A DNA stretch of 64,000 nt from Ideonella_A intermedia_A (GTDB taxonomy: Bacteria > Pseudomonadota > Gammaproteobacteria > Burkholderiales > Burkholderiaceae_C). Each line of letters opens with the position of its first letter. Position 1 is the first letter of the stretch. This document shows positions 1-7,830 of the stretch, piece by piece. A program made the position numbers and the translations under genes. The notes beneath the pieces were generated by a model. It worked only from the letters and a program-made list of their open reading frames with translations. It was not told the DNA's origin and ran no database searches. Where the stretch lies: positions 1 to 64,000 of the forward strand of contig CALRPU020000008.1 in NCBI GenBank assembly GCA_943370175.1, read 5' to 3'.

Positions 1-81
1 CACATGTTCCATCTGCGCCAGGAACTCGCGTTTGCGGGTCCGCTTGGTCGTCAGGTTCAGGCCAAGGTCAGATTGCTTCAT
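1..81 (-). CDS. IS5-family transposase, N-terminal 27 residues only
   Basis: The reverse strand reads MKQSDLGLNLTTKRTRKREF and continues to the window edge. This is the typical start of IS5-type DDE transposases, with a short basic stretch followed by FL-x-x-ME. Only 27 codons are present, so neither the catalytic residues nor the integrity of the gene can be judged. ATG at 79-81 is the natural start. Confidence 0.7.
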   Translation of the reverse strand, partial: MKQSDLGLNLTTKRTRKREFLAQMEHV

Positions 82-149
82 GGCTCAAATGGTCGCCGCC
101 GTACCGGGGTCGCGCAAGCGGACTTGTGCGGGGGTTTTGCAGACCTTCC
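1..149 (-). mobile_element. End of an IS5-family insertion sequence (rest lies outside the window)
   Basis: The window opens inside an insertion sequence read on the minus strand. Its terminus is taken as base 149 because the sequence read inwards starts GGAAGGTCTGCAAAAC, resembling the GGAAGGTGCGAA-type ends of the IS5 subgroup. CTAA follows at 150-153, matching the YTAR target duplication of that subgroup. The transposase start lies 68 bp inside this end. The other end and the second copy of the target duplication are not visible, so the boundary is an inference. Confidence 0.65.
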
Positions 150-152
150 CTA

Positions 153-476
153 ATGTCCAAGGGCTTTATCGGCATAGCTATTCTTCCGTTCTCACTATTG
201 TTTCCATTTCACATTCTCAGCGTTGCTTCCAACTTTTTGTTGGCAAGAGAAGTCTGGTACTTGATCTGTTCGCGCCGAACCGAAGAGGATAATCCTTCCC
301 AGATCATCCTGGCGCTCGCCCTTATCTTGAATCTCTGCATGGGGCTGTCTAGTCTCAGCAATGAGTCGCGCGGTCCTTCTAGTCTGCGCGGGCTGCTAGG
401 ACTACCTGGATACTACCTATGGGGTTCCTCGTTCCTTGCACTGTTGCTCTGCCGCATACGAGGGCGTGCGGCCTAA
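153..476 (+). CDS. Small membrane protein, unrecognised
   Basis: A 107-residue protein starting MSKGFIGIAIL. Three hydrophobic stretches (about residues 3-25, 45-60 and 82-98) suggest an inner-membrane protein; no family is recognised. The ATG directly abuts the IS5 end: its A is the last base of the presumed CTAA target duplication. The insertion has therefore removed any native promoter and ribosome binding site, or this is the 3' part of a longer interrupted gene. An in-frame start at 126 lies inside the IS and is not credible as native. Base composition is lower in GC than the core genes. Confidence 0.45.
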   Translation: MSKGFIGIAILPFSLLFPFHILSVASNFLLAREVWYLICSRRTEEDNPSQIILALALILNLCMGLSSLSNESRGPSSLRGLLGLPGYYLWGSSFLALLLCRIRGRAA

Positions 477-776
477 CCATTTACAGGGACTTCCCCCTTC
501 GTCAAGCAATTGATCATGGAAGGTTTGGCATTGTCGACGCGAAGTGAAGCATGGCCGAGACAGAGAACAGACTGCCAATCTACAGTCGGCCTTGTTGTGC
601 AAGCTGGCCCTGGAGGGCCAACGCACGGACCCAGATGCGAACCGCTCAGCGGGGCTCCATTCCGTTTGCGTGGACAGCGCCTGGAGCGCAGCCACCCATG
701 GTCAGTCGAGCTTGCCCACCGCCGGTCTGACCTGTTCAGCGCATCTTCTCGATCACGTCGTGGGAGGGAATGCCGA
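477..776. other. Gene-free stretch with one copy of a dispersed 35-bp repeat
   Basis: No open frame here has convincing protein character. It holds the first copy (522-556) of an imperfect 35-bp repeat whose second copy is at 3120-3154, and it probably includes the decayed 3' flank of the IS110 relic that follows. Confidence 0.4.
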
Positions 777-1303
777 TCAGCCTGCCGTGGCTGGTTTGGT
801 GCTCAGGTGATGAGGATCGAAGGCCACACCGCATGTCAAGACTGCCCACAGGATGCGGGCGTTCTTGTTGGCCAGCGCGACCGCCGCCTTCTGCCAGACG
901 GCGCGATCACGCAGCGCGGCGACCCAGGTGGAGATTGGATCGCTTCGCCGCTCGGCGGACATCACGGCCGACTTGGCGCCCTGGATCAACAGCATGCGCA
1001 GGTAAGACTGCCCGTGCTTGGTGATGCCACCGAGCATGCTCTTGCCGCCGCTGGAGCGCTGCCTGGGCACCAGCCCGAGCCACGCGCCGAACTGAGCGCC
1101 GTTCCTGAACTGCTTGAAGTCACCCACCGCGCTGACCACGGCCGAGGCCGTGACTGGCCCGATGCCTCGATGCCTATCAGCGAGGCCGCCTGGCGCACCG
1201 TCGCGTTGTCGCGCGCGTGAGCGGCGATGCGTTCATCGCACCAGGCCATGTGCTCATCGAGCTCACGCCAATGATCCAGCGCGCGCTGGATCACCAGGCG
1301 TGC
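777..1303 (-). pseudogene. IS110-family transposase remnant, truncated and frameshifted
   Basis: The minus-strand product contains the C-terminal transposase_20 region of IS110/IS116/IS902 enzymes (GAQFGAWLGLVPRQ, then GGKSMLGGITKHGQSYLRML). Upstream is the usual helical stretch (RELDEHMAWCDERIAAHARD). The two parts lie in different frames: after ASLIGI the reading is thrown off by a tandem 8-bp duplication (GATGCCTC at 1161-1168 followed by GATGCCTA at 1169-1176 on the plus strand). Deleting 8 bp restores GIGPVTASAVVSAVGDF. The N-terminal DEDD catalytic domain is absent. The relic cannot transpose unaided. Confidence 0.8.
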
Positions 1304-1545
1304 CAAGCCGTTCACGCAATCGTGAAACGGGCCGCCCTTCCATTGGTCGCTATTCTGTCCGGGCCGCATTTCGCGAAAATGGAGCACATGCACATGGACT
1401 TTCGCTTGAACAACGGCGCCAACGGGTTACGGCACAGGCTGGTTTCGATGCTGCCAGGGCTTCTTGCGGTTGCTGCGACCGCCTTCGACCACAGCAGGTC
1501 GGATCAATCAATGGCAATTTTGCTGTATCGGGTTCTATTGTTTTG

Positions 1546-1728
1546 ATGGTGCTTGGCTTCATGGTTCCCGTGATACTGACGGAAGGTTTTGGGAAACCAA
1601 TTCCAAGTGCCAGAGATTTGGCAATCGGTTCGAAGCGTTTTCATCAAGCATTGCTTGCCATCGCGTTTTGCTTGCTTTTCGGGCCCGGCACTGTTCGTTT
1701 GGTGGCCAGGTTCCTTGGAGCAGTTTGA
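1546..1728 (+). CDS. Possible 60-residue membrane peptide
   Basis: The frame reads MVLGFMVPVILTEGFGKPIP and continues with a second hydrophobic segment (ALLAIAFCLLFGPG). Two possible membrane helices and low GC compared with the surroundings make a real small gene possible, but no good ribosome binding site precedes the ATG and no family is recognised. The same frame is open far upstream through the IS110 relic, so this could be the tail of a broken gene. Confidence 0.25.
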   Translation: MVLGFMVPVILTEGFGKPIPSARDLAIGSKRFHQALLAIAFCLLFGPGTVRLVARFLGAV

Positions 1729-1838
1729 CCATGCGCTCAACCGGCTTCAGTGGCGCATGCCTCGCGGTGGCGGGTCCATTTCATTCGTCCCCAGTAGTTG
1801 TCATGCCCCACTGCCTCGGTCAACGCGGGCGCTGGGCT

Positions 1839-2285
1839 TTACTTGACTTCGATCGTTGCGCGCATTCCGGCCTCGGCGTGGGTTCGCGTTGACATCACGT
1901 CCTCGAACTTGCCGGTGCGCACTGGAAGAAACCACCATTCGGCAACGCTGCCGGGCTTGAGTTCCAGCCGCCTCACGGGTCCATACACCTCGGCCAAAGG
2001 CTTGCCATCGGCGCTAAGCACGACGACCTTTCTGGAGTAAACGGCGTCGGCGAGACCTTGCGAGCCGAAGTAGTAGGGGTTTGGGCTTGGGTTCTCCAAT
2101 CGCAGCACGTAGAGCTTGCCCGTTTCCAGCGTCAGTGTGTCGGGCGAAAACCTGTGCTCCCCCTTTGCATTGCCCATGGTCATGGTCACCGCCGTGGGCT
2201 CCTGCCTGGTCAAGTCGCCAGCGGCGAGGGCTGCGCCCGTTGCAGCCGTCATCAAGGCAAGCAATGCGAGCAAGGCAATCTTCAT
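1839..2285 (-). CDS. Exported cupredoxin-like protein with altered copper ligands
   Basis: A 148-residue protein with a clear Sec signal peptide (cleavage near ALAAGD, about residue 22) and a single cupredoxin-type beta-sandwich. The C-terminal loop THAEAGMRATIEV matches the His...Met end of plastocyanin/azurin-like copper sites. The position of the copper-binding Cys, five before the His, is Met (MSTRTHAEAGM). The usual first His after an Asn-rich strand is replaced by Tyr (NPSPNPYYF). It probably acts in the periplasm; blue-copper electron transfer is doubtful because two ligands are missing. It is a lone gene, transcribed away from its plus-strand neighbours. Confidence 0.7.
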   Translation of the reverse strand: MKIALLALLALMTAATGAALAAGDLTRQEPTAVTMTMGNAKGEHRFSPDTLTLETGKLYVLRLENPSPNPYYFGSQGLADAVYSRKVVVLSADGKPLAEVYGPVRRLELKPGSVAEWWFLPVRTGKFEDVMSTRTHAEAGMRATIEVK

Positions 2286-2547
2286 CTGCGGTCTCCTGGT
2301 TTGGGTGATGGTGGGGAATGGGTGGGTGGCCTCAATCTGCTGCAGCGCACAGGCTACCGCACTTGCATCACGCAGCCAGCGTCAAGACGTGGCCGCGCGG
2401 CAAGGCCCGCGCCATTGCTTGGTTGGCGCGCCATCGGCAGGGCATTGGGCCCTCGAGGCGGTCATGTTTATCATCGTCCTCGCGGGCCTGGCACCTTGCG
2501 GCTGTTGCCCGCTGCGTTCCAACGTCACGCTTCACTCCTTGCTTTCA

Positions 2548-2901
2548 ATGAACAAGATCACGCTTGGCGAGCGAGTGGCCTCAGCGGTGGTTGGTGCGAT
2601 GTTGGGCGCCGTGGTTGGAGGGATCCTGGTTTGGCTGTTTGGGGTCTACTCGCAGAACATGGGGCAAGGCCGCATCAAGCCTGATGCCGCGCGTTGGATC
2701 ATGGGGTGTTCTGCTGCGTTTGCATTCGTCGGTCTTGTGATTGGTTCGCACGTGGGCACCGCTCTTGGCATCGTGTTCTCGGCCATTCATGAAACTGAGC
2801 GCCAAGGCAGCAACGACGTGGTCGTTCCAACGTGGCTGGCGGTGGTTTTGATGGTCGCCGTGGTGATGGGCGTTGGCTGGTGGGTGTCCCATGGGTCATG
2901 A
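2548..2901 (+). CDS. Small multi-pass membrane protein, unrecognised
   Basis: A 117-residue protein starting MNKITLGERVASAVVGAMLG. Three predicted membrane segments lie near residues 9-31, 50-75 and 92-112, separated by polar loops. No family is recognised. The longer in-frame opening from 2116 lacks protein character, so the start at 2548 is preferred. It stands alone, with about 260 bp of featureless sequence before it and about 250 bp after. Confidence 0.5.
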   Translation: MNKITLGERVASAVVGAMLGAVVGGILVWLFGVYSQNMGQGRIKPDAARWIMGCSAAFAFVGLVIGSHVGTALGIVFSAIHETERQGSNDVVVPTWLAVVLMVAVVMGVGWWVSHGS

Positions 2902-3148
2902 TTTGCCAGACACATCTTCACGCTCTCGCTCGGCTTGGCGTCACGGTTTGCAGTGTTCGCCGCCGAAGACTCGTCCTTTCTTTCAAGGGTGATCATGTGG
3001 TGACAAGTCCCAGACGCTTGGCTGCACGGGCATCCAAGTTTCCATTTCAATTCACCGACCAAGCGCGTGTGGTTCATCAAATGCAGAAAATCTTCTTCGA
3101 TGTGCCATCGACCATCGGGGGTCTGGCTTTGTCGACGCGAGTTGAGTC

Positions 3149-3532
3149 ATGGCCAGGATGACCCGCCGAAACGTCATGGTGGCCGCATCCTGGGTGCTGG
3201 CCATGCCGCGCACTGCGCTGGCGCAGGACGATCCAAAGCCGGGCAGCTTTGGGTTTTCGATTGACGTCGATGGGGAAGGGTTCTTCCTCAATCCGACCTT
3301 GAAGTCGGTCACCATCAAGTCGGTCGTTCCCGGCCGCCCCGCTTTCGACGCCGGCATCAAAGCGGGCGACCAAGTGTTGCAGGTGGAAGGGAAGCCGGTG
3401 GCTGGGGCAAAGGCACGCGATCTTGAGCCGCACATGAAGAAGAACGTGGGCGAGAAGCTGAACCTTCGGCTGCGCAGGCCCAGCGGCGAGGTTTATTCGG
3501 TCACGTTGGTGGCAGCGCCCAAAGCGACTTGA
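3149..3532 (+). CDS. Exported single-PDZ-domain protein
   Basis: A 127-residue protein. A Tat/Sec-like leader (MARMTRRNVMVAASWVLAMP, cleavage after ALA near residue 25) is followed by one PDZ domain at about residues 38-120: the carboxylate-binding strand, then PAFDAGIKAGDQVLQVEGK, the hallmark AGI-x-x-GD-x-I-x-x-V-x-G pattern. No protease domain is attached, so it is probably a periplasmic adaptor or peptide-binding protein rather than an enzyme. The start codon lies inside the second copy of the 35-bp repeat that also occurs near 522. Confidence 0.65.
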   Translation: MARMTRRNVMVAASWVLAMPRTALAQDDPKPGSFGFSIDVDGEGFFLNPTLKSVTIKSVVPGRPAFDAGIKAGDQVLQVEGKPVAGAKARDLEPHMKKNVGEKLNLRLRRPSGEVYSVTLVAAPKAT

Positions 3533-3938
3533 GATTCTCCTTGCTGCGGTGCGCTGACGTTCAAGGGCGGTGCCGGTGCTGGCGCTGATGCAGCACGTGG
3601 TGAATGAACGGGCCGATGGCCACAGCGGCGTGCCGTTATTTCCCAACCAAGTCTTGGTTGAAATGGGAATGGCCCAGCAACGTGCGCAAAGACATCGGCG
3701 TGAACGCGAGGCCGTCAGCCACCCGCAAGCCGATCAGCGGGATGAAGCCGGGTGCGCGAATGGCAGACGTTCGGCTTGTTGTTGCCTCAAACGCTTTTGT
3801 GATGGATGGATCACGCCTTTTCAAGCAACATGGCTGCATGGGTGATTCAGAAGTTGCCGCGGCGTGCGGGGACAAGGTCACACCGCATGAATGGCCTCAT
3901 CCATTGGGGCCAACGGCAGCCCATTGAACGGAGAAACC
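3533..3938. other. Gene-free stretch, possible relic
   Basis: No convincing complete gene. A minus-strand frame (3881 to 3636) contains a protein-like run, RAPGFIPLIGLRVADGLAF, which could be a degraded coding fragment. It has no recognisable family or start signal, so no gene is called. Confidence 0.3.
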
Positions 3939-4367
3939 ATGCAAGCATCCAGCGCCATCGGCCATGTGGGCCGCCATGTGGGGTGGACTTTGAAACTGGC
4001 CGCGAGGAGCCTGGCCTTTCTCGTGATGGTGGTGATTGTGTTTGCCTGCTTTGGCAATTTGCTGGGCTATTTTCAGAAGTTCAGCGCGGCGGGCATCACG
4101 GTGACGTCGAGCATCTGGTCTTTGGTGGCCACCGGTGTGGTGTTGGGGGCCATTCTCTTTGCGCCAGCGAGACTGGTGTTCGGTCAGCGGTTGGGGCCGA
4201 TGCTGTTGGCGTTGTCCGGCATTCCGGTGGCGATGATGTCCTTTCCGCCATCACCCGAGGCGGTGGCCGCCAACGGTGGCGTGGTGGGGTACATCGGCGC
4301 TGTTTGTTGCACCTTGGTTCCCGGCATCGTGGCGTGGGCCCTTCAGCGCATGACGTTCAAGCATTGA
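3939..4367 (+). CDS. Four-helix membrane protein, unrecognised
   Basis: A 142-residue protein beginning MQASSAIGHVGRHVGWTLKL. Four hydrophobic segments at about residues 25-45, 56-75, 86-102 and 110-130 indicate an integral inner-membrane protein. The start at 3939 is preferred to the in-frame ATG at 3891 because it is preceded by GGAG at a suitable distance. No family is recognised. It is followed 60 bp later by the DUF6404 gene on the same strand, so they may be co-transcribed. Confidence 0.5.
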   Translation: MQASSAIGHVGRHVGWTLKLAARSLAFLVMVVIVFACFGNLLGYFQKFSAAGITVTSSIWSLVATGVVLGAILFAPARLVFGQRLGPMLLALSGIPVAMMSFPPSPEAVAANGGVVGYIGAVCCTLVPGIVAWALQRMTFKH

Positions 4368-4429
4368 GAGGCGTCCTTCCAGGTCTTGGTGGGTCAACTT
4401 CCCTCTGAGGAAGGGGGTGAGGTCTGAGC

Positions 4430-4777
4430 ATGTCTGATTCGACGACCTTGTTTCACGAGCGGAAAGTCCTTGCGCTTCGGCTGATCGAGCGCCATGGCGT
4501 CAAAGCCGCGGCCAGTCAACCTGTGCTGTTCCGTGCCCTTTGGTGGCTTGGCCTCGACGTTCCACCGCCCCACTTCGCGCCCTTTTCGGTGGTGGCGTTC
4601 ATTCATGGCGCTGGCTTTGCCGCGGTGTGGGCCTTGTTCCTGGGGATCTTTGTGTGGCCATCGCAGCCCACGCCATGGCCCATGCAGGCGGCGCTGGCGC
4701 TGTGTGGGGGCAGCATGGTGGGCATGGCAACGGCTTTCGGCCATCGCCACGCGTTCGCCGGGTGCGTTCTGGTGTGA
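4430..4777 (+). CDS. DUF6404-like small membrane protein
   Basis: A 115-residue protein with a soluble N-terminal helix (HERKVLALRLIERHGVKAA), then ALWWLGLDVPPPHFAPF, then two membrane helices at about residues 57-78 and 86-103. The L-W-x-L-G-x-x-x-P-P-P-H-F motif followed by paired helices is what I associate with the DUF6404 family, whose function is unknown; this was not checked by profile search. Downstream is dcd, 85 bp away. Confidence 0.55.
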   Translation: MSDSTTLFHERKVLALRLIERHGVKAAASQPVLFRALWWLGLDVPPPHFAPFSVVAFIHGAGFAAVWALFLGIFVWPSQPTPWPMQAALALCGGSMVGMATAFGHRHAFAGCVLV

Positions 4778-4862
4778 CGGGGCGGGGCCGGCGGCCACCG
4801 CGGCCTCCTAGAATCGCGGCCATTCCCGCACAGCGCCCGCCCCCGCGGGCCGGAGCAGCCGA

Positions 4863-5432
4863 ATGAGCATCAAGAGCGACAAGTGGATTCGGCGCATGGC
4901 CGAGCAGCACGGGATGATCGAGCCGTTTGAGCCCGGTCAGGTCCGGCAGTCGGCCGATGGCCAGAAGATCGTCAGCTACGGCACCAGCAGCTACGGCTAC
5001 GACATCCGCTGCGCGCCCGAGTTCAAGGTGTTCACCAACGTGTACAGCACGGTGGTGGACCCGAAGAATTTCGACGAGCGCAGCTTCGTCGACATGGAAG
5101 GCGATGTGTGCGTCATTCCGCCCAACAGCTTCGCGCTGGCGCGCACGCTGGAGTACTTCCGCATTCCGCGCAATGTGCTGACCATCTGCCTGGGCAAAAG
5201 CACCTACGCGCGCTGCGGCATCATCGTCAACGTGACCCCCTTCGAGCCCGAGTGGGAAGGCTATGTGACGCTGGAGTTCAGCAACACCACGCCGCTGCCG
5301 GCCAAGATCTACGCGGGCGAGGGCTGCGCGCAGGTGCTGTTCTTTGAAAGCGACGAGGTCTGCGAGACCAGCTACAAGGACCGCGCCGGCAAATACCAGG
5401 GCCAGCGCGGCGTGACCTTGCCCAAGGCCTGA
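4863..5432 (+). CDS. dcd: dCTP deaminase
   Basis: A 189-residue protein, the expected length for Dcd. It converts dCTP to dUTP and ammonia in the cytoplasm, feeding dTMP synthesis through dUTPase and thymidylate synthase. The N-terminus MSIKSDKWIRRMAEQHGMIE and core motifs SYGYDIRCAPEFKVF, CLGKSTYARCGI and VNVTPFEPEWEGYVTLEFSN with the catalytic Glu region are all present. The C-terminus ends YQGQRGVTLPKA as in other proteobacterial enzymes. It is probably transcribed alone or with the downstream peptidase gene (95 bp gap). Confidence 0.97.
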   Translation: MSIKSDKWIRRMAEQHGMIEPFEPGQVRQSADGQKIVSYGTSSYGYDIRCAPEFKVFTNVYSTVVDPKNFDERSFVDMEGDVCVIPPNSFALARTLEYFRIPRNVLTICLGKSTYARCGIIVNVTPFEPEWEGYVTLEFSNTTPLPAKIYAGEGCAQVLFFESDEVCETSYKDRAGKYQGQRGVTLPKA

Positions 5433-5527
5433 GTGGCCTGGGCGCCGAAGCGCCGAGGCACTGACTCACCGCAGCGCCCGCCGCCGGCCCCACCGTTCCC
5501 ACCCCGCCTCAGCCAGGAGACCCCGCC

Positions 5528-6424
5528 ATGCGCATGGACGGCGAAGACCAGAGCGACAACGTCGAAGACCGCCGTGGCGATTCGGGCGGCGGGGGAGGGG
5601 GCGGCGGCATTCGCCTGGGCGGTGGCCGCGGCGTGGGCCTGGGCACGGTGGCGGTGGCGCTGCTGGCGGGCTGGGTGTTCGGCATCAACCCGCTGACCGT
5701 GCTGGGCCTGCTGGACGGCGGCGGCCCGGTGGCCGTGCAACAGGCACCGGAACGCCCCGCGGCCCGCCCGCCGGCCGACGACGCGCAGGCGCGCTTCGTG
5801 TCCGAGGTGCTGCACAGCACCGAGGTGGTCTGGGACGACGTCTTCCGCGGCGCCGGCGACACCTACCGCCAACCGAAGCTGGTGCTGTTCCGCGGCAGCT
5901 ACCCCACGGCCTGCGGCCAGGGCGAGGCGGCGATGGGCCCGTTCTACTGCCCGGGCGACAGCAAGGTCTACATTGACCTGAGCTTCTACGACACGATGCG
6001 CCGCCAACTGGGCGCGCCGGGCGACTTCGCGCAGGCCTACGTCATTGCGCACGAGGTGGGCCACCACGTGCAGAACCTCATGGGCATCAGCGGCAAGGTG
6101 GACGCCCAGCGCGGGCGCATCAGCGCGGCCCAGCAGAACGCGTTGAGCGTGCGGTTGGAGCTGCAGGCCGATTGCTTCGCCGGCCTGTGGGCCAACCGCT
6201 CGCAGCAGCGCGCCAAGGGCTGGCGGCTGGACGACGGCGACATCGAGGAAGCCATCAACGCCGCCGCGCAGATTGGCGACGACACCCTGCAGCGCAAGGC
6301 CGGCGGCGCGGTGCGCCCGGAGAGTTTCACCCACGGCAGCAGCGCGCAGCGCGTGCAGTGGTTTCGCAAGGGCCTGGACAGCGGCAGCGTTCAGGCCTGC
6401 AACACCTTCGCGTCGCGCGGCTGA
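5528..6424 (+). CDS. YpfJ-type neutral zinc metallopeptidase
   Basis: A 298-residue protein of the zinc_peptidase (PF04228/YpfJ) family. A glycine-rich cytoplasmic N-terminus (about residues 15-40) leads into one membrane anchor (about 40-62), leaving the catalytic domain outside. The zinc motif HEVGHHVQNLMG at about residue 175 supplies HExxH, and ELQADCFAGLWANRS gives the third ligand region further on. It ends with the family-typical HGSSAQRVQWFRKGLDSG. The physiological substrate is unknown. The second Met (MDGEDQS) is an alternative start two codons later. Confidence 0.88.
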   Translation: MRMDGEDQSDNVEDRRGDSGGGGGGGGIRLGGGRGVGLGTVAVALLAGWVFGINPLTVLGLLDGGGPVAVQQAPERPAARPPADDAQARFVSEVLHSTEVVWDDVFRGAGDTYRQPKLVLFRGSYPTACGQGEAAMGPFYCPGDSKVYIDLSFYDTMRRQLGAPGDFAQAYVIAHEVGHHVQNLMGISGKVDAQRGRISAAQQNALSVRLELQADCFAGLWANRSQQRAKGWRLDDGDIEEAINAAAQIGDDTLQRKAGGAVRPESFTHGSSAQRVQWFRKGLDSGSVQACNTFASRG

Positions 6425-6456
6425 CCCGCCGCCGTCATCACCCCGAGGAGACCCCT

Positions 6457-6678
6457 TTGAACGCCACCCGAGTCATCGCCCTTTTGCTCATCGCCGGTGG
6501 GGCGCTGGCGCTCGCCTACGGCGGCTTCAGCTACACCAAGGACACCACCGCGGTGAAGCTCGGTCCGCTGGAGCTGAAGGTGGAGGAAAAGAAGACGGTC
6601 AACGTGCCGATCTGGGCCGGCGTGGGCGCCATCGTGGTGGGCGGCCTGCTGCTGGTGCTGGGCGGCAAGGGGCGCTGA
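6457..6678 (+). CDS. 73-residue two-helix membrane protein (TTG start)
   Basis: A short gene beginning with TTG, preceded by a strong GAGGAG Shine-Dalgarno 7 bp upstream. The product reads (M)NATRVIALLLIAGGALALAY, a polar stretch with LGPLELKVEEKKTV, then a second helix (VPIWAGVGAIVVGGLLLVLG). The arrangement is like small DUF3185-type membrane proteins, but the assignment is only by general resemblance. It follows the peptidase gene by 32 bp and is probably in the same transcript. Confidence 0.6.
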   Translation: MNATRVIALLLIAGGALALAYGGFSYTKDTTAVKLGPLELKVEEKKTVNVPIWAGVGAIVVGGLLLVLGGKGR

Positions 6679-6771
6679 GCGCTGCGGCGTGAGGCGAGGT
6701 CGGCGCGGGCCGATCAGAAAAACTTGCCTCGCCCCACAACAATTTCTCGTTTGGCTTGAAGGGTCGATTGC

Positions 6772-6793
6772 GGGACAGTCGCGTCACTGTCCC
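6772..6793. promoter_or_regulatory. Inverted repeat in the leader of the TRAP/5-oxoprolinase operon
   Basis: A perfect 8-bp inverted repeat (GGGACAGT, 6-nt spacer, ACTGTCCC) centred about 52 bp upstream of the first gene. It could be an operator for the operon's regulator or an RNA hairpin in the leader. No T-run follows, so it is not a normal terminator. Confidence 0.4.
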
Positions 6794-6834
6794 CGCCGCA
6801 ACCGCGGCGTCCACCGACCCGAAGGAAGCCCACG

Positions 6835-7815
6835 ATGAAACGCCTGCTGCTTGCCACCGCCGCCGCCCTGCTCACCGGAACCGCCCTGGTCGGCCAGGCG
6901 CACGCCCAGGCCACCACCTGGAACATGTCGGCGGAACAGCCCGACGCCAACTACCTGACCGTCAACGTTCGCCAGTTCGCCGAGGACGTCAAAGCGGCCA
7001 CCGGCGGCCAGCTGGAATTCAAGGTCACCAGCAACAGCGTGCTGCTGAAGCGCCCCGAGGTGAAGCGCGGCGTGCAGCAGGGCATCGTGCCCATCGGCGA
7101 GGTGCTGATGTCCGCGCTGGGCAACGAAGACGCGATGTTCGAGATCGACAGCGTGCCCTTCCTGGCCAGCTCCTTCGACGCCTCGGAAAAGCTGTGGAAA
7201 GCCGCCCGCGAGCAGATCGCCCAGCGCCTGGACAAGCAGGGCCTGGTGCTGGTGTACGGCTCGCCGTGGCCGCCGCAGGGCATCTACACGAAGAAGCCGG
7301 TGGCCAACATCGCCGACTTCAAGGGCGCGCGTTTTCGCGCGTACAGCGCCTCCACCAGCCGCATGGTCACGCTGATGGGCGCGGTGCCCACCACCATCCA
7401 GACGGCCGAGGTGCCGCAGGCGTTCTCCACGGGCGTGATCGACATGATGATCACCTCGCCGGCCACCGGCGTGGACACCCAGGCCTGGGACTACGTGAAG
7501 AACTACTACGACGCGCAGGCCTTCATCCCGCAGGCCATCGTGATCGCCAACAAGCGCGCGCTGGACGCCTTGCCCGCGGCCCAGCGCCAGGCCGTGCTGG
7601 ACGCCGGCAAGAAGGCCGAAGCCCGCGGCTGGGGCCAGGCCCGTGAACTCACCGCCAAGCTGACGCAGACCCTGGTCAGCAAGGGCATCACGGTGCAGCC
7701 GGTGCCCGCGCCCATTGGCGCCGAGCTGACGAAGATCGGCGCCACCATGGCCGAGGAGTGGACCAAGAAGGCCGGCGCCGACGGCGCCAAGGTGCTCGAC
7801 GCCTTCCGCCGCTGA
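6835..7815 (+). CDS. TRAP transporter solute-binding protein (DctP family)
   Basis: A 326-residue periplasmic binding protein with signal peptide (cleavage after AHAQA, about residue 25). The DctP fold is recognised from FAEDVKAATGGQLEFKV, VKRGVQQGIVPIGEVLMSAL, and KGARFRAYSASTSRMVTLMG, which includes the Arg that usually binds the substrate carboxylate. QTAEVPQAFSTGVIDMMITS follows. It delivers an organic acid to the two downstream membrane subunits. Position in an operon with all 5-oxoprolinase subunits suggests 5-oxoproline or a related amino-acid-derived acid as substrate; this is inference from context. Confidence 0.93.
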   Translation: MKRLLLATAAALLTGTALVGQAHAQATTWNMSAEQPDANYLTVNVRQFAEDVKAATGGQLEFKVTSNSVLLKRPEVKRGVQQGIVPIGEVLMSALGNEDAMFEIDSVPFLASSFDASEKLWKAAREQIAQRLDKQGLVLVYGSPWPPQGIYTKKPVANIADFKGARFRAYSASTSRMVTLMGAVPTTIQTAEVPQAFSTGVIDMMITSPATGVDTQAWDYVKNYYDAQAFIPQAIVIANKRALDALPAAQRQAVLDAGKKAEARGWGQARELTAKLTQTLVSKGITVQPVPAPIGAELTKIGATMAEEWTKKAGADGAKVLDAFRR

Positions 7816-7830
7816 GCGCCGGAGGCCCCG

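Noticed and set aside
5441..5454. GGCGC-CGAA-GCGCC hairpin after dcd
   Set aside because: No T-run follows and such short GC hairpins are common at this GC content, so no terminator is called.
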